A DNA stretch of 64,000 bases from Neisseria perflava. Its GTDB lineage: Bacteria > Pseudomonadota > Gammaproteobacteria > Burkholderiales > Neisseriaceae. Location: contig NZ_CP136962.1 in assembly GCF_002863305.2 (NCBI RefSeq), positions 1,054,001 to 1,118,000 of the forward strand, given 5' to 3'. The notes below the pieces were generated by a model that saw only the letters and a list, made by a program, of their open reading frames with translations, did not search any database and was not told where the DNA came from. Shown piece by piece: positions 9,123 through 18,992 of this stretch (position 1 is its first letter; every line of letters begins with the position of its first letter). The translations under genes and the position numbers were made by a program.

Positions 9123-9156
9123 AAAGGTCGTCTGAAATATTTTCAGACGACCTTTT
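9123..9156. terminator. Variant-DUS hairpin terminator after guaB
   Basis: AAAGGTCGTCTGAAA and TTTCAGACGACCTTT. Both arms carry T for C relative to the standard DUS (AGGTCGTCTGAA), so base pairing is kept. It lies just past the guaB stop on the minus strand. Confidence 0.75.
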
Positions 9157-9165
9157 TATACTGGT

Positions 9166-10671
<1,506 letters not shown>

Positions 10672-10818
10672 TCACACCGGCTTGATGCTAACATTGGCAA
10701 TACACGTTTTAACGTTATTTTTTTACATGATTTGATTTGGCGTACAAAAATATGCCAACGCATTGCAGTTTCAAGTAAAATAAGCCGCATGAGAACATCA
10801 TTTACATAAGGGAAACCC

Positions 10819-11244
10819 ATGAAATCTTCCGTACTCAAAACCTGTCTGACAGCAGCCCTTCTCTCTTCCGCCGCCCTGACCGGCGCGGCCGAGGTTTACA
10901 CTTGGAAAGGCGCGTCGGGCAACAGCTATTCCGATACGCCAAACCGTCTGCAACCGAAGCGTTCCGGCGTGGTCAACATCCGCACGCACAACGTCAAACC
11001 TGCTGTTGCGCCTGCCGTAGCGGCATCTGAGCCGGTTGCCGAGCAGCCCAACGAACAGGTTGCGGAACAAAACAAACAAATCGAAGAGCGCAATAAAAAA
11101 ATCGAAGAGCAAAACCGACAAAACAAGCTGGAAAACTGCAAAATCGCCAAAATCAACCGCCAAGTCGCCGAAAGCGCACGCTTGGCCAATCGCGACAGCC
11201 TGATTAAGCAATACCAAAACGACGTCAATAAATACTGCAATTAA
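10819..11244 (+). CDS. Exported DUF4124-type protein with coiled coil
   Basis: 141 aa. The signal peptide has its hydrophobic core at about 10-22 and a cleavage near GAA/EVY (about 24). The first mature segment, EVYTWKGASGNSYSDTPN, is the DUF4124 pattern found at the N-terminus of many proteobacterial periplasmic proteins. Residues about 75-105 are a Gln/Glu/Lys-rich coiled coil (QNKQIEERNKKIEEQNRQNK). The C-terminus is charged and ends in Cys-Asn. The molecular role is unknown. It diverges from guaB and converges with dcuB at a DUS hairpin. Confidence 0.75.
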   Translation: MKSSVLKTCLTAALLSSAALTGAAEVYTWKGASGNSYSDTPNRLQPKRSGVVNIRTHNVKPAVAPAVAASEPVAEQPNEQVAEQNKQIEERNKKIEEQNRQNKLENCKIAKINRQVAESARLANRDSLIKQYQNDVNKYCN

Positions 11245-11266
11245 GCTCTCAAATAACAATATCAAA

Positions 11267-11299
11267 AAGGCCGTCTGAAATTTAATTTCAGACGGCCTT
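11267..11299. terminator. DUS inverted-repeat terminator
   Basis: AAGGCCGTCTGAAA and TTTCAGACGGCCTT with a 5-base loop, between the convergent DUF4124 gene and dcuB. Confidence 0.8.
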
Positions 11300-11313
11300 C
11301 ATTTTTCAGCCTA

Positions 11314-12651
11314 TCAATAATACAGTTGAACCAACAACAAACCGAACGCCAAACTAAATGCCATGCTCAATAAGCCCGGAATCATGAAGCTGTGGTTGAA
11401 GATGAATTTGCCGATTTTGGTCGAGCCGGTTGTATCGAAGTCGATAGCGGCAATAATCGGACCGTAGTTTGGTATAAAGAAATAGCCGTTTACCGCAACA
11501 AATGTGCCGATAATGATGGGCGCAGGAATACCCAGTTTGATGGCGATTGGAAATAGCGTTGCCACTGTCGCGCCTTGACTATTGACCAATACCGACAAGA
11601 CAAACAGGGCAAAGGCAAAGGTCCATGGTGCAGATTCAACCAAATGGCTGACGGTCGATTCCACTTCTGTTAAGTGGCCGTTCATCAAGGTATCGCCCAA
11701 CCAAGCCACGCCAAACACCGCAATCACGGCTCGCATACCGGCATGGAATACCGAACCTCGGGTAATCGCATCGCCATTGGGTTTACACGCCAAAATAATC
11801 AGCGCAGAAGCAGACAACATCACAATTTCAATCGTATGCGCCATGCCCATAGGCTTGATCGCGCCATCGTGTTCAAAAGCCGGACGCAGCTCAGGCAGCG
11901 CACCCATTACTACCACCAGCAATGCCGCAGTCAAGAAAATACCGACCGACAATTTGGCTTTCGGCGAAATAGTGACATCGGTTTTTTGCTCCTCCACATC
12001 AATGTATTCTTTCACATAGTTCGGGTCTTTCAGCAAAGCCTGATAATGCGGATCGTCTTTCAATTCTTTGCCCAGTTTGTTTACAAACACGCAAGCCAAA
12101 CCGATACCCAAAATCGTGGACGGAACGGTAACTTTCAACACGTCCGCCATCGTGATGTGTTGCGGCTCAAGCATGGTAACGCAGGCAACAACGGCGGCGG
12201 CAATCGGGCTGGCGACAATCGCAAATTGGGAAGCGATAACCGCCATCGTCAGCGGACGGGAAGGACGGATGCCATTGCGACGACTGACTTCGGCAATCAC
12301 AGGCAAGACCGAGTAAGCCACATGGCCTGTACCTGCCAAGACGGTAAAGGTGTAAGTTACCGCCGGCGCGATAAAGGTGATGTATTTCGGATTGCGGTGC
12401 AACACGCGCGTGGCAATCTTAATCATATAGTCCAAACCGCCGCTGGCCTGCATGGCCGCCGCGGCAGACACTACCGCCATAATCATCAGCATCACATCAA
12501 TCGGCGGGCTGGTCGGTTGAAGATGGAAACCAAAAGACAATACAGCCAAGCCGATACCGCCGAGCACGCCCAAACCAATACCGCCAACCTGCGCACCAAT
12601 CAGGATACACAGCAGCACAATAGCAAACTGGATAAAAAACATAGTTGACAT
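11314..12651 (-). CDS. dcuB: Anaerobic C4-dicarboxylate transporter (DcuB type)
   Basis: 445 aa with about 10-12 hydrophobic segments. It exchanges fumarate, succinate, aspartate or malate across the inner membrane. The segment [14 protein letters not shown], the sequence GTGHV rather than GTGNI, and the length all favour DcuB over DcuA (by comparison with remembered E. coli sequences). The ATG at 12651 (MSTMFFIQ) has GGGAG upstream; the reading from a TTG at 12663 is rejected. An FNR-like box about 100 bp upstream suggests induction at low oxygen. DcuA remains possible. Confidence 0.87.
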   Translation of the reverse strand: MSTMFFIQFAIVLLCILIGAQVGGIGLGVLGGIGLAVLSFGFHLQPTSPPIDVMLMIMAVVSAAAAMQASGGLDYMIKIATRVLHRNPKYITFIAPAVTYTFTVLAGTGHVAYSVLPVIAEVSRRNGIRPSRPLTMAVIASQFAIVASPIAAAVVACVTMLEPQHITMADVLKVTVPSTILGIGLACVFVNKLGKELKDDPHYQALLKDPNYVKEYIDVEEQKTDVTISPKAKLSVGIFLTAALLVVVMGALPELRPAFEHDGAIKPMGMAHTIEIVMLSASALIILACKPNGDAITRGSVFHAGMRAVIAVFGVAWLGDTLMNGHLTEVESTVSHLVESAPWTFAFALFVLSVLVNSQGATVATLFPIAIKLGIPAPIIIGTFVAVNGYFFIPNYGPIIAAIDFDTTGSTKIGKFIFNHSFMIPGLLSMAFSLAFGLLLVQLYY

Positions 12652-12701
12652 CACAACTCCCAAAATCCGGCCTTCGCCGAAATAAAATTACAAACGGTTG
12701 G

Positions 12702-12707
12702 ATTATA
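12702..12707 (-). promoter_or_regulatory. Probable -10 box of dcuB
   Basis: Minus-strand TATAAT, 51 bp upstream of the dcuB ATG. The start of transcription would be near 12695, placing the centre of the FNR-like site at about -63, close to the class I activator position. No good -35 is present, as expected for an activator-dependent promoter. Confidence 0.45.
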
Positions 12708-12751
12708 GAGTAAACCCTCTTCCCTAACCATACTTTACCTAATTATACATA

Positions 12752-12765
12752 CTGATCTACATCAA
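12752..12765 (-). promoter_or_regulatory. FNR-like box upstream of dcuB
   Basis: Minus strand TTGATGTAGATCAG matches the FNR consensus TTGAT-N4-ATCAA at 9 of 10 specified positions. It fits the oxygen-responsive control known for dcuB in enteric bacteria. Confidence 0.6.
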
Positions 12766-12810
12766 ATAAATAATATTCTCATTTAAGCGCTAGGTTTTTA
12801 AAAATACAAA

Positions 12811-12842
12811 AGAGGCCGTCTGAAAATTTTCAGACGGCCTCT
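12811..12842 (-). terminator. DUS inverted-repeat terminator after the glycosyltransferase
   Basis: AGAGGCCGTCTGAAAA and TTTTCAGACGGCCTCT form a perfect 16-bp palindrome. It lies 22 bp past the stop of the minus-strand glycosyltransferase and upstream of the dcuB promoter. Confidence 0.75.
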
Positions 12843-12864
12843 ATGATTTAAAAAGATGATAAGG

Positions 12865-14439
12865 CTATTTCCCGGTTACTTCTTCATCTTTTATAAAATC
12901 CGATACGCCATGAACACAGCGGATTTTGCGTTCCGACAACGTTGCCTCCAACAAAGCATCGTTTTGCGGCAAGGAATCACGTTCCGCCTCATTGTGCCAG
13001 AGGTGGTACGCAATGCCGGCAAATTTCAAATTATGGCGTTTCATACCGTTATGATAGCAACGGGCGACAAATTCACTATCTTCCCTGCCCCAACCGACAA
13101 AGCTATTGTCAAACCCGTTGACGGCCAGCGCATCGCTGCGGAAAAAGCCCATATTGCAAGTTTTGATGCCTTTGTGTTTGCGGTTGCCTTTTCGGCCTGC
13201 CAGTTTGGCCAAACAACGGCAGCGCAGGGCGGAAAGCCGTTTTTCTATTCCCGAGCTGAACATGGACAAAGCAGGCAAATCGCCTTCGTCCAAAATATCC
13301 TGTGTTTTATCCTCAGCCAAAATCACGCGGGAACCCTGTATCAGACGGCCTTTGCGGGCAATCTTCAAATGATCGGCGATAAAAGACGGATCCAAGATCA
13401 TATCGCCGTCAATCAACACAATATAATCGCTTTTCGCCTGCGCCAGCGCACGGTTGCGCGATTCGGCGGCACGAAAGCCTCTATCCGGCTGCCATGAATG
13501 TTTGACCGGAATGCTTGTTCTGCGGCGGATAAAATCGACCACTTCAGCGGTTTCCTGCTTTGAGCCGTCATCCGCGACAATAATCTCATCCGGCAGACGG
13601 GTTTGCGATAAAGCCGATTTCAACACCAGCTCCAGAGCATCGGGACGATTATAGGTAGTGATGATGAGGGAGACGGTTATCGTGCGGTTGCGCTCGTAAA
13701 GTTTGACATATTTGTAATACGAACCTTGCGCGTTGGACACCGAAATCGTCAGGCCGTCCGCCCCATAGGCAAAACCGCGCTTGAGCAGATAGTTCTTCAC
13801 AAACGATACGCCGCCATGCAGCAAAGCCTTAAACGGAGAACTGTCTTTCTTAAAGCGGTTTTCTTCCGCATACAGCGAGCTGTACTGCTGCATTTTTTGA
13901 ATCAGCCCTTCGGCGTTTTCAAAAGAATAATGTTTCAGACGGCCATCGAGTTGTTTCATCTTGGCTTCCTGCGGCAACACCAAAGACTCATGCACCTGAC
14001 GGTCGGAAAAACGGGTAAATCTGCGATGGTAAAGGCGCGGAATAATATCCGGATACCAACCGCAGCCTTTAATCAGTCTGCCGTGGTAATGGTTCAAACG
14101 GGAAAGTGAAAAAATATGCTCCTTCTCATTTTCCAAAACGGCCGCACGAATGGATTCGATTAAAGCCTCATCCGCCACTTCATCGCTGTCTATGCTGAAA
14201 ATCCAATCGTTTTGCGCCAGTCTGGCCGCCAGATTTTTCATCGGGCCAAATCCGATAAAGTCATGCTTGTAATAGCTGACATTGGAAAATCCCTTGGCAA
14301 TTTCAAAAGTACGGTCGGTCGAGCCGTTGTCCAACAGCAGGACTTCGTCAAAGTCTTTCAGTGCACTCAAAACTTCTGAAAGATAACGTTCTGAATTTTT
14401 TACCAACATGGCGGCGGTTGCCGGAATTGTGTGCATCAT
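12865..14439 (-). CDS. Two-domain family 2 glycosyltransferase
   Basis: 524 aa with two GT2 modules. Module 1 (about 1-250) starts TIPATAAMLVKN, has the SIDSDE DxD-type motif near 82-87 and RLYHRRFTRFSDRQVHE, and resembles WaaE/LgtF-type LOS glucosyltransferases. Module 2 (about 255-510) starts VSLIITTYNRP, has LIDGDM near 343 and the GWGREDSEF motif near 459 typical of galactosyl-type GT2/7C domains. It is probably a cytoplasmic enzyme acting on LOS core or another surface glycan. There are tandem ATGs at 14439 and 14436; no strong ribosome site is seen because a DUS abuts the start. Acceptor and sugar are not predictable. Confidence 0.8.
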   Translation of the reverse strand: MMHTIPATAAMLVKNSERYLSEVLSALKDFDEVLLLDNGSTDRTFEIAKGFSNVSYYKHDFIGFGPMKNLAARLAQNDWIFSIDSDEVADEALIESIRAAVLENEKEHIFSLSRLNHYHGRLIKGCGWYPDIIPRLYHRRFTRFSDRQVHESLVLPQEAKMKQLDGRLKHYSFENAEGLIQKMQQYSSLYAEENRFKKDSSPFKALLHGGVSFVKNYLLKRGFAYGADGLTISVSNAQGSYYKYVKLYERNRTITVSLIITTYNRPDALELVLKSALSQTRLPDEIIVADDGSKQETAEVVDFIRRRTSIPVKHSWQPDRGFRAAESRNRALAQAKSDYIVLIDGDMILDPSFIADHLKIARKGRLIQGSRVILAEDKTQDILDEGDLPALSMFSSGIEKRLSALRCRCLAKLAGRKGNRKHKGIKTCNMGFFRSDALAVNGFDNSFVGWGREDSEFVARCYHNGMKRHNLKFAGIAYHLWHNEAERDSLPQNDALLEATLSERKIRCVHGVSDFIKDEEVTGK

Positions 14440-14440
14440 A

Positions 14441-14518
14441 AAAAGGCCGTCTGAAAAAGGAAGCTGTATTTTAACCGATATACCGCTACAATATGTCCTC
14501 CTTTTTTCAGACGGCCTG
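14441..14518. repeat. Inverted DUS pair in a divergent promoter region
   Basis: AAAAAGGCCGTCTGAAAAAGG (14440-14460) and, 40 bases on, TTTTTTCAGACGGCCTG. They lie between the divergent starts of the glycosyltransferase and dusC. The long loop and lack of an upstream gene argue against a terminator; these are probably uptake sequences. Confidence 0.5.
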
Positions 14519-14522
14519 ACTC

Positions 14523-15488
14523 ATGCAGCTTATTCTCGCCCCCATGCAGGGGCTGGTGGACGATGTGATGCGCGACCTGTTGACGCGCATCGGCGGATTT
14601 GACGAATGCGTCAGCGAATTTGTCCGCATTACGCACACGGTCCACTCACGCGCCACTTGGCTTAAATATGTTCCCGAAATCGCCCATGCCAACCGCACGC
14701 CGGCCGGCACGCCCTGTACTGTCCAGCTTTTGGGCAGCGATGCGGAAAACATGGCCGTCAACGCCTTGGAAGCCGTGCGTTTCGGTGCGGACAAAATCGA
14801 CCTCAACTTCGGCTGCCCCGCGCCGACGGTCAACAAACACAAAGGCGGTGCGGTCTTGCTCAAAGAGCCCGACTTGATTTACCACATCGTCCGCACCCTG
14901 CGCCAACGCCTGCCGCAACACATTCCGCTGACTGCCAAGATGCGGCTTGGTTATGAAGACAAAAGTCTGGCATTGGAATGCGCCTCCGCGATTGAAAACG
15001 GCGGCGCATGCGCGTTAACCGTCCATGCGCGCACCAAAGTCGAAGGCTACGAACCGCCGGCACATTGGGAATGGGTGCGCAAAATCCGCGATGCGGCCAG
15101 TATTCCTGTTACCGCCAACGGCGATGTGTTCAGCCTTCAAGACTATCTCGATATTAAAACCGTCAGCGGCTGCGACAGCGTGATGCTCGGGCGCGGCGCG
15201 GTTATCCGTCCCGACTTGGCTCGGCAAATCAAACAATATGAAAACGGCGAAACAGTGAAAGACACCGACTTTGCCGAAGTCTCCTCATGGATAGTCCAAT
15301 TCTTCGACTTGTGCCTTGCCAAAGAAGCCAACAACAAATATCCGGTTGCCCGTTTGAAACAGTGGCTGGGCATGATGAAAAAAGAGTTTGAACAGGCGCA
15401 GGTATTGTTCGACCGTATCCGCGCTGTCAAAGAAGTGGATGAAGTGAAACAGATTCTGCTGTCGTTTGAACAAGAGATGCATTCATGA
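14523..15488 (+). CDS. dusC: tRNA-dihydrouridine(16) synthase
   Basis: 321-aa FMN TIM-barrel reductase that makes dihydrouridine in the tRNA D-loop. The N-terminus MQLILAPMQGLVDDVMR, the catalytic-cysteine loop NFGCPAPTVNKHKGGAVLL (Cys near 99), KMRLGY, and the phosphate loop GDVFS...SVMLGRGAVIRPDL match the family. The short N-terminus and absence of the DusA/DusB signature residues favour DusC. The ATG is 5 bp after a DUS, leaving little room for a ribosome site. Confidence 0.85.
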   Translation: MQLILAPMQGLVDDVMRDLLTRIGGFDECVSEFVRITHTVHSRATWLKYVPEIAHANRTPAGTPCTVQLLGSDAENMAVNALEAVRFGADKIDLNFGCPAPTVNKHKGGAVLLKEPDLIYHIVRTLRQRLPQHIPLTAKMRLGYEDKSLALECASAIENGGACALTVHARTKVEGYEPPAHWEWVRKIRDAASIPVTANGDVFSLQDYLDIKTVSGCDSVMLGRGAVIRPDLARQIKQYENGETVKDTDFAEVSSWIVQFFDLCLAKEANNKYPVARLKQWLGMMKKEFEQAQVLFDRIRAVKEVDEVKQILLSFEQEMHS

Positions 15489-15494
15489 TTAAAA

Positions 15495-15523
15495 AAAGGC
15501 CGTCTGAATTTCAGACGGCCTTT
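15495..15523. terminator. DUS inverted-repeat terminator after dusC
   Basis: AAAGGCCGTCTGAA and TTCAGACGGCCTTT with almost no loop, between dusC (+) and the convergent lipoprotein gene (-). Confidence 0.8.
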
Positions 15524-15530
15524 GATTTCA

Positions 15531-16256
15531 TCACCTACATACATAATCAGCCAACAGTCTGCCTTTTTCCGCACTGGCTGCATTAGCCATGTTTACCTGT
15601 CTGGTCTCAGGGCCATTCTTAGATTTCAGGGCTTCACCATATTTTCTGGCAAATTCTTTATTGGCACTGGTCACCCTTGACTCGGTAGAATCCAACATGA
15701 AGCCGTCTTGCTCATATTTGCCTTGCGCAGTAATAATCAAGATATTTTCAGGCGCAGGATAATCCGGAAAATCAATATAGTTGGTAACCAGCTTGTAGGA
15801 AACGCCTTTGCCGTGTTTCATATCCTGACAGATGCCGTTAGGCGCGGTAAAGACTGCATGGCCGATCCGGCCGTGGCCGAAATCGTAAAAATCGATTCTC
15901 TTCGCAGAAGCCAACAGTTTTCTATCGTTGCCGTCATTGATATTTAATGACTTGCCGTTTACCAAAAACAGGGTTGGCAACAAGGGGGTGCCATGATAGG
16001 CTTCCAAATTATATGCTTCGCCCAACAGCTTGCCCTGACGATACACCGTCAAGACAGGCTTTTTCAGACCATTTTCCGGATTGCCGGTTTGCTTAAAAGA
16101 AATCTTCTGAAGTACATTGCCAAATTCATAATAAGGCCGCGACTGCACGCCTGTTTTCGTGTCCTGCAGGGCGCTCCAGTCACCGCCCGTCGTTTGGGCG
16201 CACGCAGTCACAGCAGCAAACAGAATACCCGATAGTAAAACTTTAGAATGTTTCAT
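15531..16256 (-). CDS. Hypothetical lipoprotein
   Basis: 241 aa. The signal peptide MKHSKVLLSGILFAAVTAC has a good lipobox (VTAC, Cys19). The mature protein begins AQTTGGDW, contains the bulk of a beta-rich domain with KRIDFYDFGHGRIGHAVF, and ends in YVCR. I recognise no named family. It is likely anchored in the outer membrane and faces the periplasm or surface. The minus-strand start at 16256 is preceded by GAAGGAGTTTATGA, a strong ribosome site. It lies downstream of dnrN on the same strand but is separated by an AT-rich spacer. Confidence 0.75.
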   Translation of the reverse strand: MKHSKVLLSGILFAAVTACAQTTGGDWSALQDTKTGVQSRPYYEFGNVLQKISFKQTGNPENGLKKPVLTVYRQGKLLGEAYNLEAYHGTPLLPTLFLVNGKSLNINDGNDRKLLASAKRIDFYDFGHGRIGHAVFTAPNGICQDMKHGKGVSYKLVTNYIDFPDYPAPENILIITAQGKYEQDGFMLDSTESRVTSANKEFARKYGEALKSKNGPETRQVNMANAASAEKGRLLADYVCR

Positions 16257-16371
16257 TCATAAACTCCTTCTTAAGTAAACAAAAGAACGGATGTGTGCCT
16301 TTACTGCCTAATTTTATTTCTTTATTAAAATTTTAGAACTATTGTACTAACTTAGCAAGGGATTAAAGAAT

Positions 16372-16397
16372 AGGCCGTCTGAACATTCAGACGGCCT
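16372..16397 (-). terminator. DUS inverted-repeat terminator after dnrN
   Basis: AGGCCGTCTGAA (16372-16383) and TTCAGACGGCCT (16386-16397), 17 bp past the dnrN stop on the minus strand. Confidence 0.75.
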
Positions 16398-16413
16398 TGA
16401 TTAACCGCAAATT

Positions 16414-16887
16414 TTAAGAAGCCAAAACGCGGGGGAAGAAAATTTCATTTTCTAAGTGGATATGGTCTTTCAAATCGTCCACCATCTCTTTGGCCAATGT
16501 GTACAAACGAGTCCAGCTGCCGCAAGCGCCTTCGGGAAGTTCAAAATTGTTGGTTAACTCTTCCAGACGCGCGATGGCTTGGTCATGTTCTTCATGTTCG
16601 TGCATCATCACGCTGATGGGCATTGCCGCGCCACGGCCCACGCCCTGATTAATCATCGGGAACAACATGCGTTCCTCTTTCATCATGTGCATCAACAGCT
16701 CGTTTTGCATATAGGCCAACAAATCGGCCACTTCGGCAGGGAAAGTATCGGCATGAACCTGCGCCACTTTTTGCGCCAGCGGTACCAACTCTTCAAACTG
16801 GGCGCGGTGAACGTTGTGATAACGTTGCAGGATATGGTCAATCGTAGAATTGAAAGGCGCGGTTTCCCAAAGGGTAAAGTCGGTCAT
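16414..16887 (-). CDS. dnrN: Di-iron Fe-S cluster repair protein, DnrN/YtfE-like
   Basis: 157-aa hemerythrin-like protein. It restores iron-sulphur clusters damaged by nitric oxide or peroxide in the cytoplasm. Candidate iron ligands are His24 and His28 (HNVHRAQFEEL), ELLMHMMKEE, MMHEHEEHDQ and DHIHLENEIFFPR. It lacks the N-terminal ScdA_N domain of the longer (about 220 aa) enteric YtfE proteins. In Neisseria this gene is known to answer to the NO sensor NsrR. I see no clear NsrR motif here, only an AT palindrome upstream. The start at 16887 has AAAGGAACAC before it. Confidence 0.87.
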   Translation of the reverse strand: MTDFTLWETAPFNSTIDHILQRYHNVHRAQFEELVPLAQKVAQVHADTFPAEVADLLAYMQNELLMHMMKEERMLFPMINQGVGRGAAMPISVMMHEHEEHDQAIARLEELTNNFELPEGACGSWTRLYTLAKEMVDDLKDHIHLENEIFFPRVLAS

Positions 16888-16994
16888 GGCTGTGTTCCTT
16901 TAAAGATTTATATTGAATGAATGTTAGGCGTAAGGATACACGCAGCAATCAGCTTTGTATAGTTTTTTAATTGTTTAATTAATTGATAATAAAA

Positions 16995-17017
16995 GTTATT
17001 TTCAAATTTAAAATAAC
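16995..17017. promoter_or_regulatory. AT-rich palindrome upstream of dnrN
   Basis: GTTATTTT-CAAATTT-AAAATAAC is a perfect 8-bp inverted repeat about 108 bp before the dnrN start and outside the neighbouring DUS terminator. It could be a repressor operator, but it does not match a motif I can name. Confidence 0.35.
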
Positions 17018-17020
17018 AAA

Positions 17021-17061
17021 CAGGCCGTCTGAAACATAAGGCTAAAGTTTCAGACGGCCTG
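17021..17061 (-). terminator. DUS inverted-repeat terminator after the AEC transporter
   Basis: CAGGCCGTCTGAAAC (17021-17035) and GTTTCAGACGGCCTG (17047-17061) with an 11-base loop, 9 bp past the transporter stop. Confidence 0.75.
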
Positions 17062-17069
17062 CCCTTTTC

Positions 17070-18002
17070 TTAAATAATCCAACGATATAATGCAATCATC
17101 ACCGGCATGGTTACCACACAAAGCAAGGTCGTCAGCCCATAAATCGCGCTGGCTTTTTGGGCATTTTTACCGTAAACAACCGCCATTTGGGTAACCGTCG
17201 AGGCGGCAGGCGAAGTCGTTGCCAAAAAGCTGATTAAAACAACCGTATCCGCATGCGCATCATGATGGGCAAAATTACAAACTTTGACGGCGAAAAGCAA
17301 TAATACCGGAATCAAAATCAGCCTTAAAAAAGCAACAAGATACAGCCTCGGCGTCCACATAATCGAGCGTAGCGGCAAAGAGGCCAAAAGCATGCCCGCC
17401 ACCAACATGGCAACCGGGCCAATCATGCCGCCCACCGTCGCCAAAGTATTATCAATAATATGTGGCAGCTTGATTTGAAAGGTAAACATCAGCAGCCCGA
17501 CCAGCATGGATAAAATGTTGATATTGGTAAAAATGGTTTTCCAAGCCACATTACCGTGGCCGCAAATCAACAGGCGCAGATGTGTCCAAAACAAAAACGT
17601 CTGCACCATGATAAAACCGCTGGTGTAAATCACCCATTCCGCACCAAAGACCGACATCACCAAAGGAATAATCAGGTTGCCCGAATTACTGTACACCGTC
17701 GCCGCGTGTTCGAGCGCATCGAGTTTGAACAAGTGCTTAAACAACCTGCCCAAAACAATCAAAACCACATGGAAAAACACCGCCAGCATGACGGAAAGCT
17801 TCAGCCCTTCAATAATCTGCGGCGTATTGTCCATCTGAAAAGCATGAATCATGACGGACGGGCTGATCAGGTAAAGCGCGATGACGGAGAGCGTGTAGCT
17901 GTTTTCCGATTTCAACAGCCCTGCCTTCACCAAGGCCACGCCCATCAAAACAATCAGCGTCAGCTCGGTAATTTTTCCGGCAAGCAGGAAAGAGGTTTCC
18001 AT
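17070..18002 (-). CDS. AEC-family transporter (auxin efflux carrier type)
   Basis: 310 aa with about 10 hydrophobic segments in two five-helix halves, the layout of the AEC/MdcF secondary transporters. The N-terminal FLLAGKITELTLIVLMGVAL and the C-terminal LATTSPAASTVTQMAVVYGKN, with its helix-breaking Pro region, are typical. Substrates in bacteria are usually malonate, malate or other organic acids, but none can be read from the sequence. It is a single gene on the minus strand, divergent from the GNAT acyltransferase. Confidence 0.8.
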   Translation of the reverse strand: METSFLLAGKITELTLIVLMGVALVKAGLLKSENSYTLSVIALYLISPSVMIHAFQMDNTPQIIEGLKLSVMLAVFFHVVLIVLGRLFKHLFKLDALEHAATVYSNSGNLIIPLVMSVFGAEWVIYTSGFIMVQTFLFWTHLRLLICGHGNVAWKTIFTNINILSMLVGLLMFTFQIKLPHIIDNTLATVGGMIGPVAMLVAGMLLASLPLRSIMWTPRLYLVAFLRLILIPVLLLFAVKVCNFAHHDAHADTVVLISFLATTSPAASTVTQMAVVYGKNAQKASAIYGLTTLLCVVTMPVMIALYRWII

Positions 18003-18180
18003 AATAAAAAAAGCGGCAAAAACGTTGATTTTACGCTTCTACCGCTTCGCATGCCAAATTCAGACGGCCTGAAGCCTTTTTCCAACAACCCGACATAATT
18101 TGCCCTACCGCAAAGCAAATCAATATAAATCTGTCTGTATATCCGCTATAATCAGCCATTTTCTTCAAACAGGAAACATC

Positions 18181-18936
18181 ATGTCCCCCAGCCGTTTCAA
18201 TCAAACGGGCCCCAAAATCGGCCTGAGCGTACGCCTTGCAGAAACCCAAGCTGAAATCGAAGCCGCCCAAAGATTGCGCTATCAAGTTTTTGCCCAAGAA
18301 TTGGGGGCGGAAATCGAAAGCGATGACGGCCGCGATGTCGATCCTTATGATGAACATTGCCACCACCTGCTCGCCTTCGACGATGCAACCGGCGAGGTAA
18401 TCGGCTGCTACCGCCTGATTACCGAAGAAACCGCAAAAAAAGTCGGCGGCTGGTACAGCGAGCATGAATTCAACCTTGAGCCTTTGAAAGACATCCTGCC
18501 GCAAACCGTCGAACTCGGTCGCGCCTGTACTCACCCGGACTACCGCAACGGCGGCTTGGTCATGCTGTTGTGGACCGGTTTGGTCAAATTCATGAAAGAC
18601 GAAAACCTGCGCTTTATGATTGGTTGCGGCAGTATCGAAATGCGCGACGGCGGCAACGATGCGGCCGGCCTGTATCATGCTTTGAAAGACAAATACCTCG
18701 CTCCGGAACAATGGCGCGTCAAACCGCTCAACCCGCTCAAATGGGACAGCATCACGCCGTCTGAAAATCCGCCTGTACCCGCACTGATCAAAGGCTATCT
18801 CAAAGCAGGCGCGTGGTTCTGCGGCGAGCCTTGCGTCGATGAAGCATTCAACTGCGCGGATGTGCTGATCATGATGGACATCAGCCACCTTTCCGACCGC
18901 TACTTGCAGCGTTTTGCCCCTAAAACCGATTCATAA
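18181..18936 (+). CDS. GNAT-type N-acyltransferase, OlsB/hemolysin-like
   Basis: 251 aa from the ATG at 18181 (MSPSRFNQTG) with CAGGAAAC upstream; a longer reading from 18100 lacks family similarity. The fold is an acyl-ACP-using GNAT (LRYQVFAQELGAE, ELGRACTHPDYRNGG, LYHALKDKYL), as in ornithine lipid synthase OlsB and the so-called hemolysins. It is followed 56 bp later by a PlsC-type acyltransferase, the same pairing as olsB-olsA, so the two probably act in sequence to make an acylated amino-acid lipid or related membrane lipid. TATAAT at 18147-18152 is a candidate -10. Confidence 0.75.
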   Translation: MSPSRFNQTGPKIGLSVRLAETQAEIEAAQRLRYQVFAQELGAEIESDDGRDVDPYDEHCHHLLAFDDATGEVIGCYRLITEETAKKVGGWYSEHEFNLEPLKDILPQTVELGRACTHPDYRNGGLVMLLWTGLVKFMKDENLRFMIGCGSIEMRDGGNDAAGLYHALKDKYLAPEQWRVKPLNPLKWDSITPSENPPVPALIKGYLKAGAWFCGEPCVDEAFNCADVLIMMDISHLSDRYLQRFAPKTDS

Positions 18937-18940
18937 TAAA

Positions 18941-18966
18941 AGGCCGTCTGAAACTTCAGACGGCCT
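18941..18966 (+). terminator. DUS inverted repeat between the acyltransferase genes
   Basis: AGGCCGTCTGAA (18941-18952) and TTCAGACGGCCT (18955-18966). It lacks a long T-run, so read-through into the next gene is plausible. Confidence 0.55.
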
Positions 18967-18992
18967 ACCTAATCTTTATAAAAACACACACA

